A program made the translations under genes and the position numbers. Below the pieces are notes generated by a model that saw nothing but the letters and a program-made list of their open reading frames with translations, searched no databases and had not been told where the DNA came from. A stretch of 64,000 nucleotides of DNA from Egibacter rhizosphaerae (GTDB lineage: Bacteria > Actinomycetota > Nitriliruptoria > Euzebyales > Egibacteraceae): the NCBI RefSeq assembly GCF_004322855.1, contig NZ_CP036402.1, forward strand, positions 248,001-312,000, given 5' to 3'. How positions within the stretch are numbered: position 1 is the first letter of the stretch; the number at the start of each line of letters is the position of its first letter. Below are positions 16,793 through 25,762 of the stretch, piece by piece.

Positions 16793-18045
16793 ACGTCGAA
16801 CGCGACCCGCACGCGGCGTTCGCCGCCCGGTTCGACCCGCTCGCGGACATCGGCCGCGACCCTGTGACCGGCGGCTACCACCGCTTCGCCTGGACCGACG
16901 CGGACGCGGCCGCGGCGGGGTGGTTCGATCGACAAGCGGACGACCTGGGACTCGAGGTCGAGATCGACCGCAACGGCAACCGGTGGGCGTGGTGGTGGCC
17001 CGACGACCGGCGGCTGAATGACCTCGCGCCCGGCGCGGCCGTGGTCACCGGCAGCCACCTGGACACCGTGCCCGACGGCGGCGCGTTCGACGGCGCGCTC
17101 GGCGTCGTGAGCGGGTTCAGTGCCGTGGAGGCGCTGCGGGCGGACGGGTTCACGCCGTCGCGGCCGCTGGCGGTCGGCGCGTTCGCCGACGAGGAGGGCG
17201 CCCGGTACGACACACCCTGCTTCGGCAGCGGGCTCGCCGCCGGGACGCTCGCCCCCGACTCGGTGCTCGAGCGCCGCGACCGTGACGGGATCCGCCTCGC
17301 CGACGCCCTCGCGGCCGCCGGTGTGGACCCGGACGCCATCGGCCCCGATCCCGACCGGCTCCGCCGCGTCGGAGCGTTCGTGGAGCTGCACGTCGAACAG
17401 GGCCGTGGCTTGGTGTTCGCCGATCAGCCGGTCGGGATCGGCACCGGAATCCGCCCGCACGGGCGCTGGGCCTTCACGCTCTCGGGCGAGACCAACCACG
17501 CGGGCACCACCCGCATGGCCGACCGCCGCGACCCGATGGGAACACTCGCGGCGCTGATCGGCGCGGCCGGTCGGGAGGCGCTCGCGCGCGACGCGGTCGC
17601 CACCGTGGGGCGGGTCGAGGTCCACCCGGGGGGCACCAACGCCGTCCCGGGGCGGGTGCGCGCCTGGCTCGACGCACGCGCGCAGGACGACGCCACCGTC
17701 GAAGCACTGCTCGAGGCGGTCACCGCGACCACCTCGGCCTCCGCCGAGGCCACCGGGGTCTCCTGCGAACGTCGGCGAGAGGCCTACGCCCCTGGCGTCG
17801 TGTTCGATCCCGCGCTGCGCTCGCGCCTGGACGGCATCCTGCGGGCCGCGGAGTGGGGCCCGGTGTCGCTGTCGACCGCGGCGGGGCACGACGCCGGGGC
17901 GCTCGCCGCGGCGATCCCGACGGGGATGCTCTACATCCGCAACCGCGAGGGCATCAGCCACAGCCCGGGCGAGCACGCCGACGCCGACGACTGCGTCGAG
18001 GGGGTGCGGGCGCTGGCGGCGGTCCTCCGGGAGCTGGCGGCATGA
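16789..18045 (+). CDS. M20-family amidohydrolase (allantoate/carbamoyl-amino-acid type) in hut operon
   Basis: A 418-residue metal-dependent amidase of the hydantoinase/carbamoylase (AllC-like) family. Metal-site motifs are [19 protein letters not shown], the DEEGARY glutamates, VELHVEQG and the final SHSPGEH; the dimer/lid segment [16 protein letters not shown] is intact. It overlaps hutU (GTGA) and hutF (ATGA). In actinobacterial hut operons this gene occupies the place of the missing N-formylglutamate deformylase, so removing the formyl group from N-formylglutamate is the most likely job (inference). A carbamoyl-glutamate amidase role, as in ergothioneine breakdown, is the main alternative. 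Confidence 0.85.
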   Translation: MNVERDPHAAFAARFDPLADIGRDPVTGGYHRFAWTDADAAAAGWFDRQADDLGLEVEIDRNGNRWAWWWPDDRRLNDLAPGAAVVTGSHLDTVPDGGAFDGALGVVSGFSAVEALRADGFTPSRPLAVGAFADEEGARYDTPCFGSGLAAGTLAPDSVLERRDRDGIRLADALAAAGVDPDAIGPDPDRLRRVGAFVELHVEQGRGLVFADQPVGIGTGIRPHGRWAFTLSGETNHAGTTRMADRRDPMGTLAALIGAAGREALARDAVATVGRVEVHPGGTNAVPGRVRAWLDARAQDDATVEALLEAVTATTSASAEATGVSCERRREAYAPGVVFDPALRSRLDGILRAAEWGPVSLSTAAGHDAGALAAAIPTGMLYIRNREGISHSPGEHADADDCVEGVRALAAVLRELAA

Positions 18046-19403
18046 GCCCGGATGCCGCGTCCGCCGGGACGCGCCGGGTCCATCACGCCGAACTGGCGTG
18101 GGTCGACGGCGCCGCTCGATCCGATGTCACGATCCTCGCCGAGGGGGAGCGGATCGTGGACGTCCGCGCCGGGACCTCCCCGCCGGCCGAGGCGACGCGG
18201 CTCGACGGATTCGTGGTGCCGGGGCTGGCGAACGTGCACTCACACGCCTTCCACCGGGCGTTGCGCGCGCGCACCCATCAGGGAGCCGGTGACTTCTGGG
18301 GGTGGCGTGAACGGATGTACGCGATCGCCGGGGTCCTCGACCCCGACCGGTACCACCGACTGGCGACCGCGGTGTTCGCGGAGATGGCGCTCGCCGGGGT
18401 CACGGCCGTCGGCGAGTTCCACTACCTGCACCACGCACCCGACGGCGCGAGCTACGCCGACCCCAACGCGATGGGCCGCGCCCTGGCCGAGGCCGCACGG
18501 GCGGCCGGGATCCGCCTCACCCTGCTCGACACCTGCTACCTGCGCGGGGGCTTCGACCGCCGCGAGCTGACCGGGCCGCAGCGGCGCTTCGGCGACGGTG
18601 ACGTGCACCGTTGGGCGGCGCGCGCGAGCGACCTGTCCGACGGCCCGCGGCTACGGCGGGGAGCGGCGATCCACAGCGTCCGCGCGGTGCCGGCCGACGC
18701 GATGCCCACCGTCGTCGCCTGGGCCGACGCCCGCGAGGCGCCGCTGCACGTCCACGTCTCCGAGCAGCCGGCCGAAAACGCCGCGTGCCGCGAGGCCACG
18801 GGCCGCACGCCCACCGGCGTGCTGGCCGAACACGGCGTCCTCGGTCCGCGATTGACGGCGGTCCACGCGACCCACCTCGACGACGCCGACATCGCGGCGC
18901 TCGGTGGCGCCACCAACGGCGTGTGCCTGTGCCCGACGACCGAGCGCGAGCTCGCCGACGGCGTCGGTCCCGCACGGGCGATCGCCGACGCGGGCAGCCC
19001 CCTGTGCGTCGGCAGCGACAGCCACGCGGTGATCGACCTGTTCGAAGAGGCCCGAGCCATCGAACTAAACGAGCGCCTGGTGACCGGCGAGCGTGGCCAC
19101 CACTCCCCCGAGCGGCTGCTCGCCGCGGCGACCACGGACGGGCACCGCCAACTCGGCTGGGACGTCGCGCTGCGACCCGGCGCGCTGGCCGACTTCGTCG
19201 CGATCGACCTCGCGAGCCCGCGCACCGCCGGCGCGACCGCCGCCACCGCCGGGGCGCACGCGATCTTCGCGGCCACCGCGAGCGACGTGACCGACGTGAT
19301 CGTCGGCGGCGAACCCGTCGTCCGCGACCGCGTGCACCAGCGCATCGACGTGCCCGACGCGCTGGCCCGCGCGCTCGCCGAGGTCGAGGAGGCCATCGCA
19401 TGA
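18042..19403 (+). CDS. hutF: Formimidoylglutamate deiminase
   Basis: A 453-residue amidohydrolase-superfamily enzyme that deiminates N-formimino-L-glutamate to N-formyl-L-glutamate. Metal and substrate motifs include VVPGLANVHSHAFHRALR, GDFWGWRERMY, AIHSVRAVP, HVHVSEQPAENAAC, TAVHATHLDDADI, CLCPTTERELADG and CVGSDSHAVIDLFEE, all characteristic of HutF rather than guanine deaminase. ATGA overlaps join it to the amidohydrolase and hutI. Its presence shows the five-step route via formylglutamate rather than the HutG route. Confidence 0.93.
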   Translation: MSPDAASAGTRRVHHAELAWVDGAARSDVTILAEGERIVDVRAGTSPPAEATRLDGFVVPGLANVHSHAFHRALRARTHQGAGDFWGWRERMYAIAGVLDPDRYHRLATAVFAEMALAGVTAVGEFHYLHHAPDGASYADPNAMGRALAEAARAAGIRLTLLDTCYLRGGFDRRELTGPQRRFGDGDVHRWAARASDLSDGPRLRRGAAIHSVRAVPADAMPTVVAWADAREAPLHVHVSEQPAENAACREATGRTPTGVLAEHGVLGPRLTAVHATHLDDADIAALGGATNGVCLCPTTERELADGVGPARAIADAGSPLCVGSDSHAVIDLFEEARAIELNERLVTGERGHHSPERLLAAATTDGHRQLGWDVALRPGALADFVAIDLASPRTAGATAATAGAHAIFAATASDVTDVIVGGEPVVRDRVHQRIDVPDALARALAEVEEAIA

Positions 19404-20713
19404 GCTCGGCGGCCGCCGGGACACCGCTCGCCCATCCCGTCGAGCTGCTCGTGGTGAACGCCGGGCGGCTCGTCACGGCGCGCACCGCACCGGGGGGAGC
19501 GCGCGGGCACGCCCTCGACGACCTCGAGACCATCCCCGGCGGGGCGGTCGCGGTCGCCGACGGTCGCGTCGCCGACGTGGGCCCGACCGAGACTCTGCGG
19601 CCGCGGTACCGCGAGGCCGCGATCGTCGACGCGGAGGGGCGGTTGGTGACCCCCGGCTTCGTCGACAGCCACGTCCACCTCGCCCACGGGGGGTCCCGTC
19701 ACGAGGAGTACGATCGCAGGATCCGGGGCGTGCCCCCACCGGAGGGCGCAGCCACCGGCATCCCCGCGACGATCGCCCACACCGCCGCGACCCCGGACGA
19801 GGAGCTGCGCCAGCGCGCACTGGCCGATCTGGACGTGATGCTCGCCCACGGGACGACGACCAGCGAGGCGAAGACCGGCTACGGCGGGGACGCCGATGGC
19901 GAACTCCGCCTGCTGCGGCTCTCGGCGGGGCTCACGCACCCGATCACGCTCGTCCCCACGTTCCTCGGGGCCCACGCGCTGCCCCCCGAGCGCGCCGACG
20001 ACCGCGACGCGTTCGTCGACGCGGTGATCGGCGCATTCCCCGCGGCCCGCGAGCACGCGCGGTTCTTCGACGTGTTCATCGACCCCCTCGGGTTCACGCG
20101 CGAGGAGAGCCACCGCCTGCTCACCGCAGCCGTCGCGGCCGGGTTCGACCTCAAGGTCCACGCCGACCAGACCGCCGACGTCGGGGGCACGGCGCTCGCC
20201 GTCGAGCACGGCGCCACCTCGGTCGACCACCTCGACCACGCGGACGCCGACGCGATCGCCGCGCTCGTGGCCGCCGACACGGTGGGGGTGCTCCTGCCGG
20301 GGGTCGCGCACCACCTCGGGGAGCTCACGCCCGACCCGACCGGCCACGTCACCAAACCCCACCTGCCCGAGCAGGTGCGTCGATTGGTGACCGCCGGCGC
20401 CCGGCTCGCCCTGTCGACCGACTACAACCCCGGCACGTCGCCGACCCGCTCGATGCAGACGGTCCTGGAGCTCGCGGTGCGCCTGTTCCGGCTGTCTGCG
20501 GCCGCCGCGTGGCACATGGCCACCATCAACGGCGCGCACGCGCTCGGCGTGGCCGACGAACGCGGCAGCCTCGAACCGGGGAAGGCGGCCGACCTCGTCG
20601 TCTGGGACGCCGAGCATCCCGCGGCGGTCACCAACCGCTTCGGCACCAACCTCGTCGCCGAGGTACTGAAGGACGGCCGCCGGGTCGTGACGGGAGGTCG
20701 CGTGATGCGGTGA
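19400..20713 (+). CDS. hutI: Imidazolonepropionase
   Basis: A 437-residue zinc amidohydrolase opening the ring of imidazolone-5-propionate to formiminoglutamate. Motifs are VTPGFVDSHVHLAHGGSRHEEY (metal His pair; split here), TTTSEAKTGYG, FDLKVHADQT, GATSVDHLDH and ALSTDYNPGTSPT. The ATG at 19400 overlaps the hutF stop as ATGA. It is the last gene of the hut operon; the ABC importer starts about 100 nt later on the same strand. The first residues are a short Ala-rich leader, and the length is slightly above the family norm. Confidence 0.95.
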   Translation: MSSAAAGTPLAHPVELLVVNAGRLVTARTAPGGARGHALDDLETIPGGAVAVADGRVADVGPTETLRPRYREAAIVDAEGRLVTPGFVDSHVHLAHGGSRHEEYDRRIRGVPPPEGAATGIPATIAHTAATPDEELRQRALADLDVMLAHGTTTSEAKTGYGGDADGELRLLRLSAGLTHPITLVPTFLGAHALPPERADDRDAFVDAVIGAFPAAREHARFFDVFIDPLGFTREESHRLLTAAVAAGFDLKVHADQTADVGGTALAVEHGATSVDHLDHADADAIAALVAADTVGVLLPGVAHHLGELTPDPTGHVTKPHLPEQVRRLVTAGARLALSTDYNPGTSPTRSMQTVLELAVRLFRLSAAAAWHMATINGAHALGVADERGSLEPGKAADLVVWDAEHPAAVTNRFGTNLVAEVLKDGRRVVTGGRVMR

Positions 20714-20814
20714 GGCTCGCGGGGCATGCTCGACATCGATCGCCACACCACGCACAGGCTGGGGTCCCCTATCATGCGCGCTTCACGCGGAACGTCTGCT
20801 GGCGAGGAACGTTC

Positions 20815-21897
20815 GTGATCACGTTCGACTCGGTGTCGAAGCAGTACGGCAGCACCGTGGCGGTCCGCGATCTCTCGATGGACGTCGCCGAGGGCGAGGT
20901 CGCGGTCCTGGTGGGCCCCTCCGGCTGCGGCAAGACCACGACGCTGCGACTCGTCAACCGGATGGTGGAGCCCACGGCGGGGCGGATCCTCATCGACGGG
21001 TCCGACGCGATGTCCCAGCCGACCCACGAGCTGCGACGCGGCATCGGCTACGTGATCCAGCAGACGGGGCTGTTCCAGCACCGGACGGTGGCTGGCAACA
21101 TCGCGACCGTCCCGCAGCTGCTCGGCTGGGACAAGGACCGGATCGCCGCGCGGGTCGACGAGCTCATGGATCTCGTGGGCCTGGAGCGCGAGATGGCCCA
21201 GCGCTATCCCCACCAGCTCTCGGGCGGGCAGCGCCAGCGCGTCGGGGTCGCCCGCGCCCTCGCCGCCGACCCGGCGATCATGCTCATGGACGAGCCGTTC
21301 GGCGCGGTCGACCCGATCGTCCGCGAGCGCCTGCAGGACGAGTTCCGGCGCCTGCAGGCCGAGGTGCGCAAGACCATCGTGTTCGTCACCCACGACATCG
21401 ACGAGGCGATCAAGATGGGCGACCGCATCGCCATCTTCAACGTCGGCGGGGTCCTGGAGCAGTACGACACCCCCGAGCGGCTGCTCGCCGAGCCCGCGAA
21501 CTCGTTCGTCGCGGACTTCCTCGGCGAGGAGCGCGGTCTGAAGCGCCTCGCCCTTCGCACGGTCGGGGACCTGCCGCCCGAGCCGGGCGCCACGGCGAGC
21601 CCCGGCACGGGCGTGGACGAGGCCCGGCACGTCGCCGCGACGGCCGGTACGGACTGGGTCGTCATCGTCGACGACGAGCGCCCGCACGGGATCGTCCGTC
21701 TCTCGGAGCTCAACGGCGCCGGCACGCTCGGCGCGGCCCCGACCGGTCGCGCACCGACCGTGTCCGCCGCCGACAGCCTCCGTCGCGCCCTCGAGACGAT
21801 CATGACCAACGAGGCCGGCCTCGCGGTCTGCACCGACGGTGACGGGCGCTACCGCGGCGTGCTGACCGCCGAGCGCCTCCGCCGAGAGCTGCGATGA
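20815..21897 (+). CDS. Quaternary-amine-type ABC importer, ATPase with CBS domains
   Basis: A 360-residue ATPase of the OpuA/OpuC/ProV class. Walker A is GPSGCGKTT, the signature LSGGQRQRVGVARAL and Walker B MLMDEPFGAVDP; residues about 270-360 form a CBS-like pair (VVIVDDERPHGIVRL, LAVCTDGDGRYRGVL) that in this class senses ionic strength or nucleotides. The GTG at 20815 follows GAGGA. ATGA overlap joins it to the first permease. The operon order ATPase-permease-permease-binding protein is that of glycine betaine/choline/carnitine importers; EgtUV ergothioneine importers belong to the same broad class. Confidence 0.9.
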   Translation: MITFDSVSKQYGSTVAVRDLSMDVAEGEVAVLVGPSGCGKTTTLRLVNRMVEPTAGRILIDGSDAMSQPTHELRRGIGYVIQQTGLFQHRTVAGNIATVPQLLGWDKDRIAARVDELMDLVGLEREMAQRYPHQLSGGQRQRVGVARALAADPAIMLMDEPFGAVDPIVRERLQDEFRRLQAEVRKTIVFVTHDIDEAIKMGDRIAIFNVGGVLEQYDTPERLLAEPANSFVADFLGEERGLKRLALRTVGDLPPEPGATASPGTGVDEARHVAATAGTDWVVIVDDERPHGIVRLSELNGAGTLGAAPTGRAPTVSAADSLRRALETIMTNEAGLAVCTDGDGRYRGVLTAERLRRELR

Positions 21898-22574
21898 GCC
21901 CCACCCCCGCGGTCGCGATCACCGGCGACCAACCGCTCGTCGACTGGGCATGGATCGAGCGCAACGCGCCGATGGTCGGCGAGCTGTTCGTCGAGCACGT
22001 CCAGCTCACCGCCTATCCGGTGACACTCGGCCTCGTGCTCGCGTTCCCCCTGTCGCTCGCCGCCGTGCGCTGGCAGTGGCTGTACCCGCCGCTCATCGGC
22101 TTCGCGGGCCTGCTGTTCACGGTCCCGTCCATCGCGCTGTTCGTCCTGATGGTCGGCGTGACCGGTCTGGGGATGACCACCGCCGTGGTCCCCCTCGCGA
22201 TCTACACCCTGCTCGTCCTCGTGCGCAACACCGTCGAGGGCTTCAACGGCATCGATCGCGACGTCCGGGAAGCGGCCGAGGCGATGGGTTACCGGCGTGC
22301 CCGGCAGATCCTCACCGTCGAGCTGCCGCTCGCGCTGCCGGTCATCATCGCGGGCCTGCGCATCACGACCGTCACGACGGTGGGGCTGGCGACGGTGGCC
22401 ACGCTCGTCGGCTCGGGGGGTCTCGGCGACCTGTTCACCGACGCGGTCATGCGGCGCTTCCCCACTCCCGCGCTGGTCGGCCTGGTGCTCGCGGTGCTGC
22501 TCGCGGTCGCCCTGGACCTCGCGCTGCTGGCGGTGCAGTGGCTGCTGACCCCCTGGCGCCGGAGGGCGAGCTGA
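21894..22574 (+). CDS. Quaternary-amine-type ABC importer, permease 1
   Basis: A 226-residue membrane permease of the ProW/OpuB family with about five to six hydrophobic helices. The EAA loop that contacts the ATPase is visible as DVREAAEAMGYRRARQILTVELP, and the N-terminal helix region VQLTAYPVTLGLVLAFPLSLA is typical. The start overlaps the ATPase stop (ATGA), and its own stop overlaps the second permease by one base. It would form a heterodimer with the next gene product. Confidence 0.9.
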   Translation: MSPTPAVAITGDQPLVDWAWIERNAPMVGELFVEHVQLTAYPVTLGLVLAFPLSLAAVRWQWLYPPLIGFAGLLFTVPSIALFVLMVGVTGLGMTTAVVPLAIYTLLVLVRNTVEGFNGIDRDVREAAEAMGYRRARQILTVELPLALPVIIAGLRITTVTTVGLATVATLVGSGGLGDLFTDAVMRRFPTPALVGLVLAVLLAVALDLALLAVQWLLTPWRRRAS

Positions 22575-23287
22575 TGCCTGACCTACCGCTCGAGGTGTGG
22601 GAGTGGATCGCCGACCCGGACCGGTGGGCAGGGAGCCGCGGCATCCCCAGCCGTGTGCTGGAGCACCTCTGGTACTCGCTGTCCTCGCTCGCGGCCGCGA
22701 TCGCGATCGCGCTGCCGGTCGGTCTCTGGGTAGGGCACACCGGGCGAGGCGGGACGCTCGCGATCAACCTCGCGAACACGGGTCGCGCCGTGCCCTCGTT
22801 CGGCATCATCGTCCTCTTCGCGATACTGATCGGCTTCGGGTTCACCGGCACCTTCATCGCCCTGGTCGCCTTCGCGATCCCGCCGATCCTCACGAACACC
22901 TACACCGGGGTGCGCGAGGTCAACTCCGAGGTCCGGGAGTCCGCCGAGGGCATGGGCATGCGCGGGTTCCAGGTCCTCTGGCGGGTGGAGGTGCCCTACG
23001 CGCTCCCGCTCATCTTCGCGGGCATCCGCACGTCGGCGGTGCAGGTGATCGCGACCGCCACGCTGGCGAATCTCGTCGGTATCGGTGGGCTCGGTTCCTA
23101 CGTCTTCGGTGGCCTCGCCCGCCTGAACTTCGCGGAGATGCTCGTCGGCGCCGTGCTGGTGGCCCTGCTCTCGCTGGCCATGGAGGGAGTGCTCGCACTC
23201 GTGCAACGAGCGGTCGTGCCCGGCGGCTTGCAGGAGCAGGAGGCTGCGACCCAGCCGGCCCAACAGATACCCAGTCCGGTGGCCTGA
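22574..23287 (+). CDS. Quaternary-amine-type ABC importer, permease 2
   Basis: A 237-residue permease paralogous to the preceding one, with HLWYSLSSLAAAIAIALPVG, NTGRAVPSFGIIVLF, the EAA loop EVRESAEGMGMRGFQVLWRVE and the conserved LANLVGIGGLGSYVFGGLA. The last ~20 residues are a Gln/Pro-rich tail. The ATG overlaps the previous stop as TGATG, giving strong translational coupling. The binding-protein gene begins 74 nt downstream. Confidence 0.9.
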   Translation: MPDLPLEVWEWIADPDRWAGSRGIPSRVLEHLWYSLSSLAAAIAIALPVGLWVGHTGRGGTLAINLANTGRAVPSFGIIVLFAILIGFGFTGTFIALVAFAIPPILTNTYTGVREVNSEVRESAEGMGMRGFQVLWRVEVPYALPLIFAGIRTSAVQVIATATLANLVGIGGLGSYVFGGLARLNFAEMLVGAVLVALLSLAMEGVLALVQRAVVPGGLQEQEAATQPAQQIPSPVA

Positions 23288-23361
23288 CGGGTTTCTCGAG
23301 CGGGCGCCACGTCGACCGCGAACGTCTACCGTACGATCCAAGGGACACGAAAGGATGCCCG

Positions 23362-24381
23362 ATGTGGTGTAGCAGGACGAACCGTGCCGGTGGGCTGCTG
23401 GCCCTGCTCCTCGCCCTCGCGTTGCTCGCTGCGGCCTGCGCCGACGACCCGCTCGAGGAGGACCCCGACGACGATCCGGTCGAGGACGACGAACCCGACG
23501 AACCCGAGGACGACGAACCCGACGAACCCGACGAACCCGACGACGGGGACGCCGGCGCCGAGGAGGCCGGACCGGTCACCGTGGGCTCGGCGGACTTCCC
23601 CGAGTCGGTGCTGCTCGGCAACATCTACGCGCTCGCGCTCGAGGAGGCGGGGCTCGAGGTCGAGACCGAGTTCAACATCGGCGCGCGCGAGGTGTACTTC
23701 CAGGCCATGCAGGACGGCGACATCGACGTGCTGCCCGAGTACGTGGGGTCGCTGCTCAACCACCTGACCGAGGGCGGACTGGAGGCCGAGACGGACGCCG
23801 AGGAACTGTACGCCGACCTGGAGGGCGAACTCGCCGAACACGACGTCACCGTCCTCGAGCCGGCCGACGCCCAGAACCAGAACGGGCACGTCGTCACCGC
23901 CGAGACCGCCGAGGAGTACGACCTCGAGACGCTGTCGGACCTGGAACCGGTCGCCGGCGAGCTCGTGATGGGCGGTGCGCCGGAGGCCGTCGAGCGCGAC
24001 GACGGACTGCCCGGCCTCGAGCGCGTCTACGGCATCGAGTTCGCCGAGTTCGTCGAGCTCGACGCCGGCGGGCCACTCACCATCGAGGCGCTCGAGACCG
24101 ACGAGATCGATGTCGCGCGCCTGTTCACGGCCCAGCCGGTCATCCGCGAGAACGACTGGGTGTTGCTCGAGGACGACCAGGGTCTCGTTCCCAGCGAGAA
24201 CCTCGTGCCGGTCGTCCGCGACGACGCCGTGAGCGATGATCTCACCGAGGCACTGAACGAGGTCTCGGCCGCGCTCACCCTCGACGAGCTTCTGGACCTG
24301 AATCAACGCACCGAGCTCCAGAACGAGGACCCCGACCTCGTCGCCGAGGACTGGTTGACCGAGCAAGGGATCGTCGAGTAG
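23362..24381 (+). CDS. Quaternary-amine-type ABC importer, substrate-binding lipoprotein
   Basis: A 339-residue OpuC/ProX-type binding lipoprotein. The signal peptide ends in a lipobox, LALLAAAC (Cys at about residue 24), followed by a 50-residue linker made almost only of Asp, Glu and Pro. The mature domain starts at VTVGSADFPESVLLGNIYAL and contains LPEYVGSLLNHL and the C-terminal LTLDELLDLN typical of this family. The ATG at 23362 has AAGG seven nucleotides upstream. The binding-site aromatic residues could not be placed by eye, so the ligand (betaine, choline, carnitine, hercynine/ergothioneine) is open. Confidence 0.9.
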   Translation: MWCSRTNRAGGLLALLLALALLAAACADDPLEEDPDDDPVEDDEPDEPEDDEPDEPDEPDDGDAGAEEAGPVTVGSADFPESVLLGNIYALALEEAGLEVETEFNIGAREVYFQAMQDGDIDVLPEYVGSLLNHLTEGGLEAETDAEELYADLEGELAEHDVTVLEPADAQNQNGHVVTAETAEEYDLETLSDLEPVAGELVMGGAPEAVERDDGLPGLERVYGIEFAEFVELDAGGPLTIEALETDEIDVARLFTAQPVIRENDWVLLEDDQGLVPSENLVPVVRDDAVSDDLTEALNEVSAALTLDELLDLNQRTELQNEDPDLVAEDWLTEQGIVE

Positions 24382-24467
24382 GCACTCCGCGCATCGAACG
24401 ATTCAGCCCCGTACAATCGCCCCCCGCGCTACGACAGGCGTAAGACCCCGACCGACCCGGAGGCCAC

Positions 24468-25676
24468 ATGAGAACGCGCCCCCACATCCTTTCCCTGATC
24501 GCCGTGCTGTTCGGCCTCGCGCTGCTGGTCGCGGCCTGTGAGGCCGAACTCGGCGACGAGGACGTCGACGAGGACGACGTCGAGGACGAGCCCGACGAGG
24601 ACGAGGAGGACGAGGAGGCCGAGGAGGCCGACGAACCCGAGGACGAGGAGGCCGAGGAGGACGAGGAGGACGAGGAGGACGAGGAGGAGCCCGCGCTCGA
24701 CGAGGGCGAGGGTGAGACCGACCCCGACGCCACCGAGATCGAGTGGGCGACCTCGGACGTGGGGTCCTCCGGGCACACCGCTCTGGTCAACCTCTCCGCG
24801 CTGCTGAACCGCGAGTGGGAGGGCTTCCACACGGACGTCCTGCCGACCGGCGGCGCGCTGCAGAGCGTCATCGGCTACGCCACCGGCGACTTCGACGCCT
24901 ACTACGGGGCCGACATCGGCTTCGCCGAAGCCGCCGAGGACCGGGACCGCTACGAGGGCTTCAGCGACGACGCCGAACGCGACCTGGTGATGTCCTTCTG
25001 GGCCTACCCGATGGAGACCGGGCTCGCGATCCACGAGGACAACGCCGACGAGTTCGAGTCGTGGGCGGACCTCACCGGTGAGCCCGTGTTCACCTCGCCG
25101 GCCCCGTGGGACGTCCGCGCGAACCTGGAGGCCGCGATGGAGGCCGCCGGCGCGGAGCACGAGTACGTCGAGGTCGACACGGGCGTGGCCGGCAGCTCGC
25201 TCGAGGAGGGCGACATCTCCGCGATGCCCGCCTACACCACCTCGGAGACGACCCCGGCGCCCTGGGTGAACGAGGGGCTGCTGCAGACCGACGGACAGGT
25301 CCTCAACCCGAGCGACGAGGAGGTCGCCGCGATCGAGGACGCCGGCATGGAGGTCGTCTCGATCGACCCCGACCACTTCGACACCGACATCGGGGTCGAC
25401 GAGGCCCTGTTCGTGCCGTTCTTCTACGGCTTCCACGTAGGCCCGGACGTCAGCGCCGAGGACGTGTACGAGAAGCTCGATGTCATCGCCGAGCACGCGG
25501 ACGAACTCGCGGACGCCGACGGGGCGTTCGAGGTGCTCGCCAACGATCCCGCCGACCTCCAGCGGCGCGGCGTCGAGTCCTCGGTCGACGACGTGCTGGT
25601 GCACCCGGGCATGGCCGACTGGATGCGCGACCAGGGCGTGTGGAACGACGAGTGGGACGACCGCATCGCGGAGTAA
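24468..25676 (+). CDS. TRAP transporter substrate-binding lipoprotein, TAXI family
   Basis: A 402-residue TAXI-type (TRAP-associated extracytoplasmic) binding protein. The signal peptide ends in LLVAAC; a roughly 60-residue run of Asp and Glu follows, then the ligand-binding domain with WATSDVGSSGHTALVNLSALLN, TGGALQSVIGYATGDFDAYYG, GDISAMPAYTTSETTPAPW and EALFVPFFYGFHV. The ATG at 24468 has GGAGG upstream. A fused TRAP permease follows after 86 nt. TAXI systems are known to take up glutamate, other carboxylates or amino-acid-like acids; the ligand here is not determined. Confidence 0.87.
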   Translation: MRTRPHILSLIAVLFGLALLVAACEAELGDEDVDEDDVEDEPDEDEEDEEAEEADEPEDEEAEEDEEDEEDEEEPALDEGEGETDPDATEIEWATSDVGSSGHTALVNLSALLNREWEGFHTDVLPTGGALQSVIGYATGDFDAYYGADIGFAEAAEDRDRYEGFSDDAERDLVMSFWAYPMETGLAIHEDNADEFESWADLTGEPVFTSPAPWDVRANLEAAMEAAGAEHEYVEVDTGVAGSSLEEGDISAMPAYTTSETTPAPWVNEGLLQTDGQVLNPSDEEVAAIEDAGMEVVSIDPDHFDTDIGVDEALFVPFFYGFHVGPDVSAEDVYEKLDVIAEHADELADADGAFEVLANDPADLQRRGVESSVDDVLVHPGMADWMRDQGVWNDEWDDRIAE

Positions 25677-25702
25677 TCGACCCGCGCAGCGGTAGTAGCA
25701 TC

Positions 25703-25732
25703 CGCGGGGCCGCCGGCGACGGTGGCCCCGCG
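25703..25732 (+). terminator. Hairpin between TRAP binding protein and permease
   Basis: A perfect 9-bp inverted repeat CGCGGGGCC/GGCCCCGCG with a 12-nt loop, 27 nt after the binding-protein stop. It has no T-run. A stem here may attenuate readthrough and let the binding protein be made in excess over the permease, as is common for such operons. Confidence 0.5.
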
Positions 25733-25762
25733 ACGTCCTTGCCGTCGGATCCCAGGTGACCA

